A DNA stretch of 64,000 nucleotides from Cocleimonas flava (GTDB lineage Bacteria; Pseudomonadota; Gammaproteobacteria; Thiotrichales; Thiotrichaceae), in NCBI RefSeq assembly GCF_004339015.1, contig NZ_SMFQ01000002.1, forward strand, positions 745,351-809,350, written 5' to 3'. Below, piece after piece: positions 48,808 to 57,448 of this stretch (within the stretch, counting starts at the first letter, position 1; each line of letters begins with the position of its first letter). The notes beneath the pieces were generated by a model that was not told the DNA's origin, did no database searches, and worked only from the letters and a program-made list of their open reading frames with translations. The position numbers were made by a program, and so were the translations under genes.

Positions 48808-48963
48808 GACAGAAGGAGCCGTGATATTGAATTTAATTACAAACTTTAGTGTAGATCATTTGAACAAATAGTTATGTAAGATAAATCAAAATTAATGTTA
48901 GGCTTTAAAACTATAAAAATAAAATTAACACATAAATTAATACATATATGACGAGGTGAGAAA

Positions 48964-49431
48964 ATGACAGATAGCGCTTTTCAGGATGCATACCCGGAAG
49001 CACTCAGCCATTGCTATGGTTGCGGCAGTAATAACGATCACGGTTTACAACTAAAAAGTTACTGGGACGGCGATGAAACTATTGCCAGATACAATCCACG
49101 CCCTGAACACACGGCTATTCCCAATTTTGTTTATGGTGGTTTGTTGGCATCAATTATCGATTGTCATGGAACCGGCTCTGCATCGGCTGCGGCAACCAAA
49201 GAATACGGCGTAGAAGGTGAACCTGCTTTGCGTTTTGTGACGGCTAATTTGAATGTGGATTTCCTTGCACCGACACCAATGGGGGTTGAATTAGAAGCAC
49301 GCGGAACTATTCGTGAACTCAAGGAAAAGAAAGTGATTGTAGATATCGTGGTTTCTGCAGATGGCAAACCTTGCGCAAAGGGATCTGTGATTGCGGTGAG
49401 AATGCCAGATTCAATGATGCCGAATGATTAG
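48964..49431 (+). CDS. PaaI-type hotdog thioesterase
   Basis: 155 residues with the hotdog fold of PaaI/YiiD-type acyl-CoA thioesterases: HCYGCGSNNDHGLQLKSYW at the start, FVYGGLLASIIDCHGTGSA (with the catalytic aspartate) and a late strand EKKVIVDIVVSADGKPC. It likely hydrolyses a CoA thioester; being beside fadB it may release free acids during fatty acid oxidation, which is inference. Start has GAGGTGAG 4 bases upstream. Confidence 0.85.
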   Translation: MTDSAFQDAYPEALSHCYGCGSNNDHGLQLKSYWDGDETIARYNPRPEHTAIPNFVYGGLLASIIDCHGTGSASAAATKEYGVEGEPALRFVTANLNVDFLAPTPMGVELEARGTIRELKEKKVIVDIVVSADGKPCAKGSVIAVRMPDSMMPND

Positions 49432-49459
49432 AAAAAAGCCCTCCTAAGTAGGGGGGTGT
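49432..49459 (-). repeat. Dispersed C-rich repeat, copy 13
   Basis: On the - strand: CACACCCCCCTACTTAGGAG then GGC and six T. It starts directly after the thioesterase stop and precedes glyQ. Both genes are on the + strand, so this copy points the wrong way to terminate either. Confidence 0.85.
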
Positions 49460-49566
49460 GTTTCATTCAATCTGATTAAATCCTTGTTTTGGTAGTGCAA
49501 GTCCTTGCGCTATTACAGTATACTTTCCGCCTTTAAATAATCACTACTTATAGGCGTTCGTAGAAC

Positions 49567-50520
49567 ATGTCGCAGCAAAATATACAACAGTACGACACAT
49601 CAACATTCCAAGGTTTAATTTTTGCCCTACAGGATTACTGGGCAAAGCAAGGCTGTGCGATTTTACAGCCTTACGATATGCCGATGGGTGCGGGCACTGA
49701 TAACCCAAATACATTCTTACGCGCGATTGGCCCAGAGCCATGGAATGCAGCGTTCGTTCAACCTTCGCGACGCCCTACTGATGGCCGATACGGTGAAAAC
49801 CCAAACCGCCTGCAACGTTATTATCAGTTTCAGGTATTGATGAAGCCATCACCATTAGAGATTCAGGATTTATATCTGGGTTCCTTGAAAGCTCTAGGCT
49901 TCGATCCGCTAGAACACGATATCCGTTTCGTTGAAGATAACTGGGAATCTCCCACGCTTGGTGCATGGGGTCTCGGCTGGGAAGTTTGGCTAAATGGTAT
50001 GGAGGTTACTCAGTTCACCTACTTCCAGCAACTGGGCGGCTTGGATTGTAAGCCAGTTACGGGCGAGATTGCTTACGGTTTAGAACGCCTTGCGATGTAT
50101 TTGCAGGATGTTGAAGTGGTTTACGACCTGGTTTGGACGATTGATCCTTCAGGTAACAAAGTTACTTATGGCGATGTTTATCATCGTAATGAAGTTGAGC
50201 AATCAACCTACAACTTTGAAGTGGCAAATGTTGAAGAATTATTCCATCACTTTGACGCGGCAGAAAAAGAAAGTCAGGTACTTATCGAGAAAGGATTGCC
50301 ATTACCGGCATACGAACAAATGCTAACGGCTTCGCACGCGTTTAATCTACTGGATTCTCGTAATGCGATTTCGGTAACAGAGCGTCAGCGTTATATGTTG
50401 CGCGTTAGATCATTATCACGTGCTATTGCAGAAGCTTATTATGCGTCTCGTGAGGCATTAGGTTTCCCTCTGGTGAAAGATAAACCTGAGTCAGATGCTG
50501 CCAAGAAGGAGGACGTATAA
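49567..50520 (+). CDS. glyQ: Glycyl-tRNA synthetase alpha subunit
   Basis: Catalytic subunit of the alpha2beta2 bacterial glycyl-tRNA synthetase. 317 residues, starting with the signature [18 protein letters not shown], then [20 protein letters not shown] and class II motif [15 protein letters not shown], and [20 protein letters not shown]. The stop overlaps the glyS ATG region (TAATG). An extended -10-like TATACT lies about 49 bases upstream. Confidence 0.97.
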   Translation: MSQQNIQQYDTSTFQGLIFALQDYWAKQGCAILQPYDMPMGAGTDNPNTFLRAIGPEPWNAAFVQPSRRPTDGRYGENPNRLQRYYQFQVLMKPSPLEIQDLYLGSLKALGFDPLEHDIRFVEDNWESPTLGAWGLGWEVWLNGMEVTQFTYFQQLGGLDCKPVTGEIAYGLERLAMYLQDVEVVYDLVWTIDPSGNKVTYGDVYHRNEVEQSTYNFEVANVEELFHHFDAAEKESQVLIEKGLPLPAYEQMLTASHAFNLLDSRNAISVTERQRYMLRVRSLSRAIAEAYYASREALGFPLVKDKPESDAAKKEDV

Positions 50521-52595
50521 TGTCAGATACAGCAAACGCAAACCTACTGATTGAAATCGGTACTGAAGAACTTCCTCCAAAAGCACTGAAAAAATTATCA
50601 GAAGCATTCACTTCTGGCGTGGTTGCTGGTTTAAAAGAAGCCTCTTTAGAAGCTGAGGAAGTGATTTCTTATGCTGCGCCTAGACGTCTAGCGGTATTAC
50701 TCAAGAACATTCCGGTAAAACAGGAAGATCAATCGGTTGAACGCAAAGGTCCGGCGAAAAAAGCAGCATTCGATGCGGATGGCAATCCAACAAAAGCGGT
50801 TGAAGGTTTCGCACGTTCTTGTGGTGTTACTGCATTTGATCTAGAAGAAATTGAAACTCCAAAAGGTATCTGGTTAGTTTTTCGTCAAGATGTTGCGGGC
50901 AAAGCGACTAGCGAATTAGTGCCAGAAATCGTCAATAAAACACTGGCAAAACTACCAATACCAAAGCGTATGCGTTGGGGTAGTAGCGATATCGAATTTG
51001 TTCGTCCGGTACACTGGATTGTGATGATGCTCGGTAGCGATGTTATCGACGGTGAAGTGCTTGGCATTCAATCAGGCAAGCAAACCTTCGGCCATCGTTT
51101 CCATCACCCTGAAGCTATTACGATTAATTCTGCCGAAAGCTACGCGCAACAGTTACACGATGAAGGTCATGTAATTGCATCGTTCGAAGATCGTCGCGCT
51201 GAAGTGCGTAAACAAGCCGAAGAAAGTGCCCAAAAGTTGGGGGGTGTCGCGCATATTGAAGATGGATTACTCGACGAAGTCACGGCTTTGATCGAATTAC
51301 CTATTGCAGTCAGCGGTAGCTTTGGTGAAGAGTTCCTGGAAGTGCCTCAGGAATGTTTGATCACCAGTATGCAAGACCATCAGAAATACTTCCCCGTGGT
51401 TGATAGCAACGGCACATTGATGCCTTACTTTATTACCACCAGTAATATCAAAAGCTCGAATCCAGCTGCGGTTAGTCAGGGAAATGAGCGTGTAATCCGC
51501 CCTCGTTTTGCGGATGCTAAATTCTTCTGGGATCAGGACTTAAAAGTAAAACTTGAATCACGCAGAGATGCGACCAAGAAAATCGTGTTCCAGCAAAAAC
51601 TGGGAACGCTCTATGAAAAAACTGATCGTGTCTCTAAACTTGCGGGTTATATTGCCGGAGAAATTGGTGCAGATCAGCAATTAGCTATGCGCGCCGCTGA
51701 ATTATCTAAATGTGACCTACTCAGCAATATGGTTCAGGAATTCGCTGAACTTCAAGGCATTATGGGCAGCTACTATGCGAAGCACGATGGTGAAGATGCT
51801 GGCGTTGCTGCGGCAATGCAAGAGCAATATCAACCCGGTTTTGCGGGAGATGTGATTCCGGCAGGCGAAGTCGGCAAAGTGCTGTCACTGGCCGATAGAA
51901 CGGATACATTGATGGGTATATTCGCTATCGACATGAAGCCAACGGGCAGTAAAGATCCGTTCTCTTTGCGTCGTGCGGCTCTGGGTTTACTTAGAATCAT
52001 TATCGAAGGTGATCTAAATCTAGACCTGAAATCGATGTTGACTGAAGCGGCTAAAGGCCTGTCGGATAAAGTCGATGCAACACCAGCAATTGACGATACC
52101 TTTGCCTTCATCATGGAGCGTCTAAAAGCGTATTATCAGGATCAGGGTATTAGCGCCGATACAGTAAACGCGGTTGCCAGCTTGAGCCCAAGTCATCCAT
52201 TAGATTTTGATCAACGTGTTAAAGCGGTTGCCGAGTTCGCAAAAATGCCAGAATCAGAATCGTTAGCTGCAGCAAACAAACGTATCAGCAACATCTTGAA
52301 GAAAGTTGAAACTGAGATACCTGCTGAGGTCGACCAGTCATTACTCAACGAGCCACAAGAAAAAGCGTTGTTTGATGCAATTAGCGCACAGCAAATGATC
52401 GTACAGCCATTATTTGCCAATGGTGATTACTCAGAAGCACTGTCATCGCTTGCAGTATTGCGCGAAGACGTCGATAACTTCTTCGACAACATTATGGTTA
52501 TGGATGATAACGAAGCGCTAAAGAACAATCGATTAGCGTTGTTATCACAATTACGTAATTTGTTTTTAGACGTTGCCGATCTGTCTAGACTTTAA
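50520..52595 (+). CDS. glyS: Glycyl-tRNA synthetase beta subunit
   Basis: 691 residues: N-terminal LLIEIGTEELPPKALKKLSE, B3/B4-like central domain, an HD-like domain and the C-terminal DALR anticodon-binding segment (NNRLALLSQLRNLFLDVADLSRL at the end). It supplies tRNA binding. The ATG overlaps the glyQ stop. Within it AAGTTGGGGGGTG resembles the reverse of the dispersed repeat core, but it encodes the conserved KLGG and is treated as chance. Confidence 0.97.
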   Translation: MSDTANANLLIEIGTEELPPKALKKLSEAFTSGVVAGLKEASLEAEEVISYAAPRRLAVLLKNIPVKQEDQSVERKGPAKKAAFDADGNPTKAVEGFARSCGVTAFDLEEIETPKGIWLVFRQDVAGKATSELVPEIVNKTLAKLPIPKRMRWGSSDIEFVRPVHWIVMMLGSDVIDGEVLGIQSGKQTFGHRFHHPEAITINSAESYAQQLHDEGHVIASFEDRRAEVRKQAEESAQKLGGVAHIEDGLLDEVTALIELPIAVSGSFGEEFLEVPQECLITSMQDHQKYFPVVDSNGTLMPYFITTSNIKSSNPAAVSQGNERVIRPRFADAKFFWDQDLKVKLESRRDATKKIVFQQKLGTLYEKTDRVSKLAGYIAGEIGADQQLAMRAAELSKCDLLSNMVQEFAELQGIMGSYYAKHDGEDAGVAAAMQEQYQPGFAGDVIPAGEVGKVLSLADRTDTLMGIFAIDMKPTGSKDPFSLRRAALGLLRIIIEGDLNLDLKSMLTEAAKGLSDKVDATPAIDDTFAFIMERLKAYYQDQGISADTVNAVASLSPSHPLDFDQRVKAVAEFAKMPESESLAAANKRISNILKKVETEIPAEVDQSLLNEPQEKALFDAISAQQMIVQPLFANGDYSEALSSLAVLREDVDNFFDNIMVMDDNEALKNNRLALLSQLRNLFLDVADLSRL

Positions 52596-52625
52596 TTAGA
52601 GAAGAAATTTCTAACGCTGTTTTGA

Positions 52626-52665
52626 AGAATCTACATAAGTCATAATCATTACTTATGTAGATTCT
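52626..52665 (+). terminator. Long AT-rich hairpin after glyS
   Basis: AGAATCTACATAAGT and its exact complement flank a 10-base loop, 30 bases past the stop codon. It probably ends glyS, though the following T content is scattered rather than a clean run. Confidence 0.55.
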
Positions 52666-52984
52666 GATTTATTCGGTCGATGATTTTTGACCGTTCATTT
52701 CAAATCGACACTTTATAGCCTAGATCGCACGCACTATCTTTTTGGTGTTGGCAAATTTCTGATTGAGTTGCTATTATCCTTCCAAGTTAAGATAATAATT
52801 AAAAATAAGACAGATACTCTACACCTCAGGATTACCTTGCTAAGTTAACTGAACTAGCGTCTTATAAATTAATTAAGTTTTTTTAAATATCTTACTGAAA
52901 TGTTTGTCAGGTTTTGTACGTTTGGGGAAATGTATTTTGACTGGATGAACGCTTATGCAGAAAAACGCATAGGCCAAATAAAGT

Positions 52985-53016
52985 TGTACCCCTCTGCCGG
53001 GGAAAGCAGAGAGGTA
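52985..53016 (+). repeat. Inverted repeat in the glyS-entericidin gap
   Basis: GTACCCCTCTGC and GCAGAGAGGTAC pair as 11 of 12 around an 8-base loop. GC-rich against an AT-rich background, with no T-run. It could be a structured RNA element. Confidence 0.4.
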
Positions 53017-53274
53017 CGGGGTAGAGACTGGTAGTTATTTTATTTTTATTTATTAACTAAACTACTCTTCGCCTCAGGGGCTTGCTAAAAAATTCCATTC
53101 GAGCTTTATTAAGCTTCTTTGTCTTCTGTTTGAATTATTATTAATCCATTTTGTTATGCCTAATATAATGCAAACACGATGCCAACTTTCCCAAAAAACA
53201 CCTAAGACATTGTTTTAAATGAATATAATAAATTCTATTTTGTGCGCAAAATTAAATTTTAGGTGCCAAAACAC

Positions 53275-53349
53275 TGTCACTTGCTGACAATTTAACGGCA
53301 TAAATGTCACTAATGTCAGGTTTAAACGTGTCATTTAATTTAGATGACA
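53275..53349 (+). promoter_or_regulatory. Cluster of six TGTCA/TGACA half-sites
   Basis: TGTCA at 53275, 53305, 53314 and 53329, and TGACA at 53285 and 53345. Two pairs face each other: one 15-bp palindrome at 53275-53289 and a GTGTCAT-ATGACAC pair at 53328-53350. They lie 83-157 bases upstream of the entericidin-like start, so they may be sites for an unidentified regulator. Confidence 0.4.
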
Positions 53350-53431
53350 CAATTAAATAATATCGATTTGCAATTCACCCTAAACTGATTTAAAACGCAG
53401 TTGTCTAAACGAGAAACAGAGGGCTAAAAAT

Positions 53432-53581
53432 ATGAAGAAATTATTAGTAGTGACGCTTATCACAGCATTTGGTTTATTTACCTTAAATGGCTGCAGCACC
53501 ATTGCCGGAGCTGGCAAAGATATTCAGGATGTGGGCGGAGCAATCACAGATAAAGCTGAGAGAGCGAAGAAGAAAGAATAA
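53432..53581 (+). CDS. Entericidin-like small lipoprotein
   Basis: A 49-residue lipoprotein. Signal helix VVTLITAFGLFTLNG ends in lipobox L-N-G-C (cysteine at residue 21), followed by a short tail with GAGKDIQDVGGAITDKAERA, the motif of the EcnA/EcnB entericidin family (glycine spacing and DI-D-G-AI). Entericidin peptides are outer-membrane-tethered and in E. coli EcnB is associated with stationary-phase lysis control. Too short for most gene finders. No partner antidote gene is visible next door. A strong terminator follows. Confidence 0.85.
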   Translation: MKKLLVVTLITAFGLFTLNGCSTIAGAGKDIQDVGGAITDKAERAKKKE

Positions 53582-53593
53582 GGTTTATCTCAC

Positions 53594-53632
53594 GCATAAA
53601 AAAAGCCCTTCAATAGAGGGCTTTTTTTATGC
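53594..53632 (+). terminator. Strong terminator after the entericidin-like gene
   Basis: GCATAAAAAAAGCCCT and its complement form a near-perfect stem around TCAATA, with a T-run on each side, so it also ends sseB transcripts coming the other way. A second small inverted repeat CGTGTAAAT/ATTTACACG (53632-53653) follows. Confidence 0.85.
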
Positions 53633-53681
53633 GTGTAAATTGCATTTACACGATTTAATCGGGTAGCTAGTTATCACATCG

Positions 53682-54452
53682 TTAATGCATAACGCGCGAT
53701 TCTGCGGTGTAAAATGGCACAATGTTCTCAACCATAAACTGACTGATATCCGGATCGTCCTGGTCTACCACATAGAAGTCGACCGTCTCATACATCATGT
53801 CATCTTCGAGTAATGAGATCTTTTGAATCGCGGTATCGATAATTTTCTCGAATTTACCCTTACCTTGAATACCCACCATCAAATGCTCTTTGTCATCATC
53901 TGCTGGTATTTGAATGGTGCCTAAATATGCGGCTTCAACTTCTTTTTGACGTGAGAAGTATTCTGTCAAAACTCCGGTGAAAGTTTCAGAGACATTCTCC
54001 GGCATACCAAGAAGTACTTCGGTATGTTCATCCAGTGTGAGTTCGTTATTTTCCATTAAATCGGTATCCAGCAGGATAGCAATATCTTCCGGGTCAAACT
54101 CCATACCAAATTCAGAATTCGGGTTTAATACCAAAGGCGCGCCCATGGTTAGTTGAAACAAATCAACCGTGGTTAACTCAAGATAAGGCTCATCGCTAGC
54201 AATTGCCTGTTGTAGCATCTGTAACGAAGTAAAGAAGGGTACGACTGGGCTTTGGTCGGTCTCGCGTTCCCAGTGCTGAATAATAACGGCTTGTTCTTCT
54301 TCTAAAGTGAAGTTACCCGTATCTTCCTCTTCTGGTTTACCCAAAACGAATATTTTAGATTCCATTAATGCTTCATAAAATGCGGGAGCTTCATTGTGAT
54401 CTGCAGCTGCTTTATGGAGTGCTTTTTCAAGATCGTTTGTTGGAAGTAACAT
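53682..54452 (-). CDS. sseB: SseB family protein
   Basis: 256 residues matching enhanced serine sensitivity protein SseB: an N-terminal domain (LEKALHKAAADHNEAPAFYEALMESKIFVLG) and a C-terminal SseB_C domain (LLDTDLMENNELTLDEHTEVLLGMPE onward, ending MVENIVPFYTAESRVMH). The E. coli role (serine tolerance when overexpressed) is only a phenotype; the molecular function is unknown. Monocistronic; a repeat copy and a 322-base gap separate it from the Dyp peroxidase. Confidence 0.8.
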   Translation of the reverse strand: MLLPTNDLEKALHKAAADHNEAPAFYEALMESKIFVLGKPEEEDTGNFTLEEEQAVIIQHWERETDQSPVVPFFTSLQMLQQAIASDEPYLELTTVDLFQLTMGAPLVLNPNSEFGMEFDPEDIAILLDTDLMENNELTLDEHTEVLLGMPENVSETFTGVLTEYFSRQKEVEAAYLGTIQIPADDDKEHLMVGIQGKGKFEKIIDTAIQKISLLEDDMMYETVDFYVVDQDDPDISQFMVENIVPFYTAESRVMH

Positions 54453-54774
54453 CTATTTTCTCTTTTATTAGTCGTGTTTCAGTCAAAATTATACAGTTAA
54501 ATAGCAAGAGTCAACCGATTCAAGATAAATGCTCAGAGCAATCTGATCATAGTCATGAGCGGCCTATTAATTGCATGCAAAGCTTATTCTGTAGGGCTTT
54601 TTGAGAACTCTGCTTATTTATTATACACCCCCCTACTTAGAGGCACTTTTTTTAATCACAGTAACGGAAAGTAAATTTTTTAAATGATCAGACTTTTACT
54701 ATCTATCTCTTTTTAGCAATTGATCATAAATGCTTTAATTTTTACCTTTTGATATGATCTAGTTTTAAAGCGCT
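54453..54774. other. Divergent intergenic region sseB / Dyp peroxidase
   Basis: 322 bases holding a full dispersed repeat (54625-54653) about midway; otherwise AT-rich with no clear gene. Promoters of both flanking genes are expected here, but I could not assign them. Confidence 0.5.
54625..54653 (+). repeat. Dispersed C-rich repeat, copy 14, between divergent genes
   Basis: ATACACCCCCCTACTTAGAG then GC and AC and seven T. Position between two gene starts rather than after a gene. Confidence 0.85.
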
Positions 54775-55668
54775 ATGGATCAATGCATGACTTATCAAAC
54801 CGGTATTATCGATGAAATTCCCTTACTTGCCCGTTATCAATACTATCGTTTGAAACCAGGCGCAAACGCCAAAGCGGTTTTGCAGGAACTTGCCGATATA
54901 GCGGTAGAAAAGAATATTGTCGTTGGTTTAGGCCAGTCATTAATTTTGGCGATGGATGCTGAAGTCCCTAATATGAGAAAAATGCCTGAGTTTAGTGGCA
55001 AGGGCATCGAAATCCCAACCACGCCTCACGCACTATGGTGCTGGATTCGTGGAGAAGACCGTGGAGATCTATTACACAAGGCACGCTTGATAAGAAACAC
55101 GCTTGCACCTGCTTTTGTACTCGATAAAGTGACCGATGCATTCCGCTACGATAAATTCCGTGATTTATCAGGCTATGAAGATGGCACAGAAAACCCGACC
55201 GGTGATGATGCGCTGGAAGCGGCTATCAGCCAATCTTCTGAAAAAGGACTAAATGGCTCTAGCTTCGTTGCTGTTCAGCAGTGGACACATGATCTAGACA
55301 CATTCCAGTCGATGTCTCGCCAGCAACAGAATCATACTTTTGGTAGAGATCAGGTAAGCAACGAAGAACTCGATGATGCCCCAGAATCAGCGCATGTAAA
55401 ACGCACCGCACAGGAAGATTTCGAGCCAGAAGCATTTGTCATCAGACGTTCTATGCCGTGGGCAAATGAAACCGAGGAAGGCTTGGTATTTGTTGCCTTC
55501 GGAAAATCATTCGATGCGTTTGAAGCCCTGATGCACCGCATGATTGGTAATGACGACGGCATTATCGATGGCTTATTCAGTTTTACCCGACCCACCACAG
55601 GCAGCTACTTTTGGTGCCCACCCATCACGGATGGAAAACTTGATTTAAGCGCCGTGTTAATCAAGTAA
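54775..55668 (+). CDS. Dyp-type heme peroxidase (YfeX-like)
   Basis: 297 residues, a short bacterial P-type/YfeX-like dye-decolorising peroxidase. The GxxDG signature GYEDGTENPTGD is at residues about 139-150, the proximal heme histidine is in SAHVKRTAQEDF, and a heme-side arginine is in VIRRSMPW. The final block FSFTRPTTGSYFWCPP is typical. It acts on peroxides with an unknown reductant. The start at 54787 (MTYQTG) is equally likely; neither has a clear ribosome site. No encapsulin gene lies beside it. Convergent with msrA via a terminator. Confidence 0.9.
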   Translation: MDQCMTYQTGIIDEIPLLARYQYYRLKPGANAKAVLQELADIAVEKNIVVGLGQSLILAMDAEVPNMRKMPEFSGKGIEIPTTPHALWCWIRGEDRGDLLHKARLIRNTLAPAFVLDKVTDAFRYDKFRDLSGYEDGTENPTGDDALEAAISQSSEKGLNGSSFVAVQQWTHDLDTFQSMSRQQQNHTFGRDQVSNEELDDAPESAHVKRTAQEDFEPEAFVIRRSMPWANETEEGLVFVAFGKSFDAFEALMHRMIGNDDGIIDGLFSFTRPTTGSYFWCPPITDGKLDLSAVLIK

Positions 55669-55693
55669 ACGAAACAAGTAAAAAAAACTCTCT

Positions 55694-55726
55694 GAAGCCT
55701 CAGTTAAGCAATGCTAACTGAGGCTT
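55694..55726 (+). terminator. Terminator between Dyp peroxidase and msrA
   Basis: AAGCCTCAGTTA and TAACTGAGGCTT form a long stem (with one bulged A) around an AGCAATGC-type loop, flanked by A/T runs. It serves both converging genes. Confidence 0.75.
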
Positions 55727-55755
55727 TATCCAACGGAATTACTCGTCAGAACTAA

Positions 55756-56247
55756 CTAAGATAATGTCCAGTCTGGTCTTATCGCATGGCAAGTGTAGCC
55801 AGTAGGATAACGTTCCAGGTAGTCCTGATGTTCTGGCTCAGCCTCCCAGAAATCGCCTGCAGGCCTAAGCTCGGTCACTACTTTCCCCGGCCACTTACCT
55901 GATTTATTCACATCTTCGATGGTCTGCTCTGCCACTGCTTTTTGTTCATCGCTGGTGTAGTAAATACCCGAACGATACGACGTGCCGCGATCATTACCCT
56001 GTTGATTCAAAGTAGATGGATCGTGAATCTGAAAGAAGAATTCCAACAATGTGCGATAACTCACCACTTCGGGATCAAATTCAATTTCAATGCCTTCTGC
56101 ATGCGTTCCATGATTGCGGTAAGTCGCGTTCTCTACATCACCACCGGTATAACCAACGCGTGTAGCGATAACGCCTGGACGTTTACGGATAAGGTCCTGC
56201 ATTCCCCAAAAACATCCGCCTGCTAGTATTGCTAATTCTGTACTCAT
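55756..56247 (-). CDS. msrA: Peptide methionine sulfoxide reductase MsrA
   Basis: Reduces methionine-S-sulfoxide in proteins and free form. 163 residues with the catalytic [10 protein letters not shown] (cysteine at residue 12), [30 protein letters not shown], and the resolving-region [15 protein letters not shown]. It converges on the Dyp peroxidase, forming an oxidant-defence neighbourhood; divergent from DUF302. Identity is certain; no MsrB partner is present. Confidence 0.95.
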   Translation of the reverse strand: MSTELAILAGGCFWGMQDLIRKRPGVIATRVGYTGGDVENATYRNHGTHAEGIEIEFDPEVVSYRTLLEFFFQIHDPSTLNQQGNDRGTSYRSGIYYTSDEQKAVAEQTIEDVNKSGKWPGKVVTELRPAGDFWEAEPEHQDYLERYPTGYTCHAIRPDWTLS

Positions 56248-56584
56248 GGTTCACTCCTGTTATTTCTAATATGTATTTCCAAGAACCAATTCTAAGAAAT
56301 AATAGTATGCTTAAGTCACCCCCCTACTTATAGGCTGTTTTTTCTATATCAATGACGCTGGGGGTTATTGATAATTACAAACACAATATATCCAATTGAC
56401 TCATTGAAGCGTAATACAGTTGATACGCAGCTCGCTTACAAAACGGATGAAATAAATTTGATAAACAATAGTGCTAATATAAAACACCTCTGTAAAACGT
56501 TAAATACATTTACACTAAGCCTTACTTAACGGTATACGGCGCTTTACTGTAATACGATATTTAACTCATTCTGGATATATAACG
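56248..56584. other. Divergent intergenic region msrA / DUF302
   Basis: 337 bases; a dispersed repeat copy lies at 56315-56344. The remainder is AT-rich and has no recognisable gene. A possible -10 TATAAA-like sequence lies near the msrA side, not certain. Confidence 0.45.
56315..56344 (+). repeat. Dispersed C-rich repeat, copy 15, between divergent genes
   Basis: GTCACCCCCCTACTTATAGGC then TG and six T, 68 bases upstream of the msrA start on the opposite side from its coding strand. Confidence 0.85.
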
Positions 56585-56959
56585 ATGAAAAAAACAACCA
56601 TTAAGCACAGCGTAGCAGATGCTGCAGACCTCGTAGTAAACTCCTTAAAAGAAAAAGGTTTTACCATTTTTGCGGATATTGACCATCAAGCGAATGCAAA
56701 ATCTGTTGATCTTGAAATGCCTGCATCACGCGCTATTATTTTCGGTAACCCACTGTCTGGCACAAAGTTGATGCAGACCGATATTATGATGAGTCTGGAT
56801 TTACCTTTACGTCTGGCAATCATCGAGAACGAGGGTGAAACACAACTGATTCATCAAACGCTGGATGATTATACGCCGAATTATCAAGTCAAAGATCATC
56901 CGGTTCTGATTAAAATTAAAGGCTTATTCGCCACGCTAGCCGCCGAATTAAATGTGTAA
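56585..56959 (+). CDS. DUF302 family protein
   Basis: 124 residues, no signal peptide. The pattern VADAADLVVNSLKEKGFTIFADIDHQANA, FGNPLSGTKLMQTDIMMSLDLPLRLAI and a late LDDY matches DUF302, a small ligand-fold of unknown function. It is followed 24 bases later by the DksA/TraR gene, so they may be cotranscribed. No stronger assignment. Confidence 0.8.
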   Translation: MKKTTIKHSVADAADLVVNSLKEKGFTIFADIDHQANAKSVDLEMPASRAIIFGNPLSGTKLMQTDIMMSLDLPLRLAIIENEGETQLIHQTLDDYTPNYQVKDHPVLIKIKGLFATLAAELNV

Positions 56960-57022
56960 GCATCATTTCTAGGCGCTATTAATGTGGTTAACATTAGTAG
57001 TAAACATAATCAGCTAACTTTT

Positions 57023-57385
57023 ATGGCAATCGATAAAGCGAAACAAATTCCGGATACGAAAATAGCGCTTGAGCAAAAACTGCAAGAGCAACAGGCGATT
57101 CTACAAACTGCACAAGCGGATGCGGAATTTATACGTCGTCCACATTGTAGAGATGCAGGCGAAATTGCCGAAGAAAGAGATCGTGCGGTGATTATTGATA
57201 ACACCTTGCAACAAGCCCAGCAAAGTATCCGCCAGATTAAGATTGCTCTGGGTAAAATCGCAACCGATGAATATGGTTATTGCGATCGTTGCGGTGATGA
57301 GATTTCCCCGCAACGATTAAGTATTACCCCCGAAGTGGCGTTTTGTCTGAATTGTCAGGAAAAAATCGATAACCGATCTATCTAA
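57023..57385 (+). CDS. DksA/TraR family zinc-finger protein
   Basis: 120 residues if started at the ATG at 57023. The C4 zinc finger YCDRCGDEISPQRLSI and CLNCQEKI are the DksA/TraR signature, preceded by a coiled-coil (LEQKLQEQQAILQTAQAD, RAVIIDNTLQQAQQSI). DksA-family proteins bind the RNA polymerase secondary channel with ppGpp. A GTG at 56984 would add 13 residues; neither start has a good ribosome site. Likely a DksA paralog, possibly TraR/YbiI-like given its shortness; the housekeeping DksA is not in the window. Confidence 0.85.
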   Translation: MAIDKAKQIPDTKIALEQKLQEQQAILQTAQADAEFIRRPHCRDAGEIAEERDRAVIIDNTLQQAQQSIRQIKIALGKIATDEYGYCDRCGDEISPQRLSITPEVAFCLNCQEKIDNRSI

Positions 57386-57396
57386 AATCAAACAAA

Positions 57397-57425
57397 GCCA
57401 CCCCCCTACTTTGAGGCATTTTTTT
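57397..57425 (+). repeat. Dispersed C-rich repeat, copy 16
   Basis: GCCACCCCCCTACTTTGAGGC then AT and seven T, 11 bases past the DksA-family stop and ending 23 bases before the rhodanese ATG. GCC/GGC pairing is possible, so it could be a terminator between two + genes. Confidence 0.85.
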
Positions 57426-57448
57426 ACTAACTAAGGTGTTGATATAGC

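Larger units (their letters stand above)
52596..53431. other. Long non-coding region between glyS and the entericidin-like gene
   Basis: 836 bases with no credible frame. It contains a 15-bp perfect inverted repeat (52626-52665), a 12-bp hairpin with a single mismatch (52985-53016) and a cluster of TGTCA/TGACA motifs (53275-53349). It is the largest gene-free stretch in the window and could hold small RNAs. Confidence 0.55.

Noticed and set aside
51233-51246. AAGTTGGGGGGTG in glyS resembles the reverse complement of the repeat core
   Set aside because: One mismatch in the core and no flanking T-run or GGC partner; it encodes the LGG of a family-conserved GlyS segment, so it is most likely coincidence.
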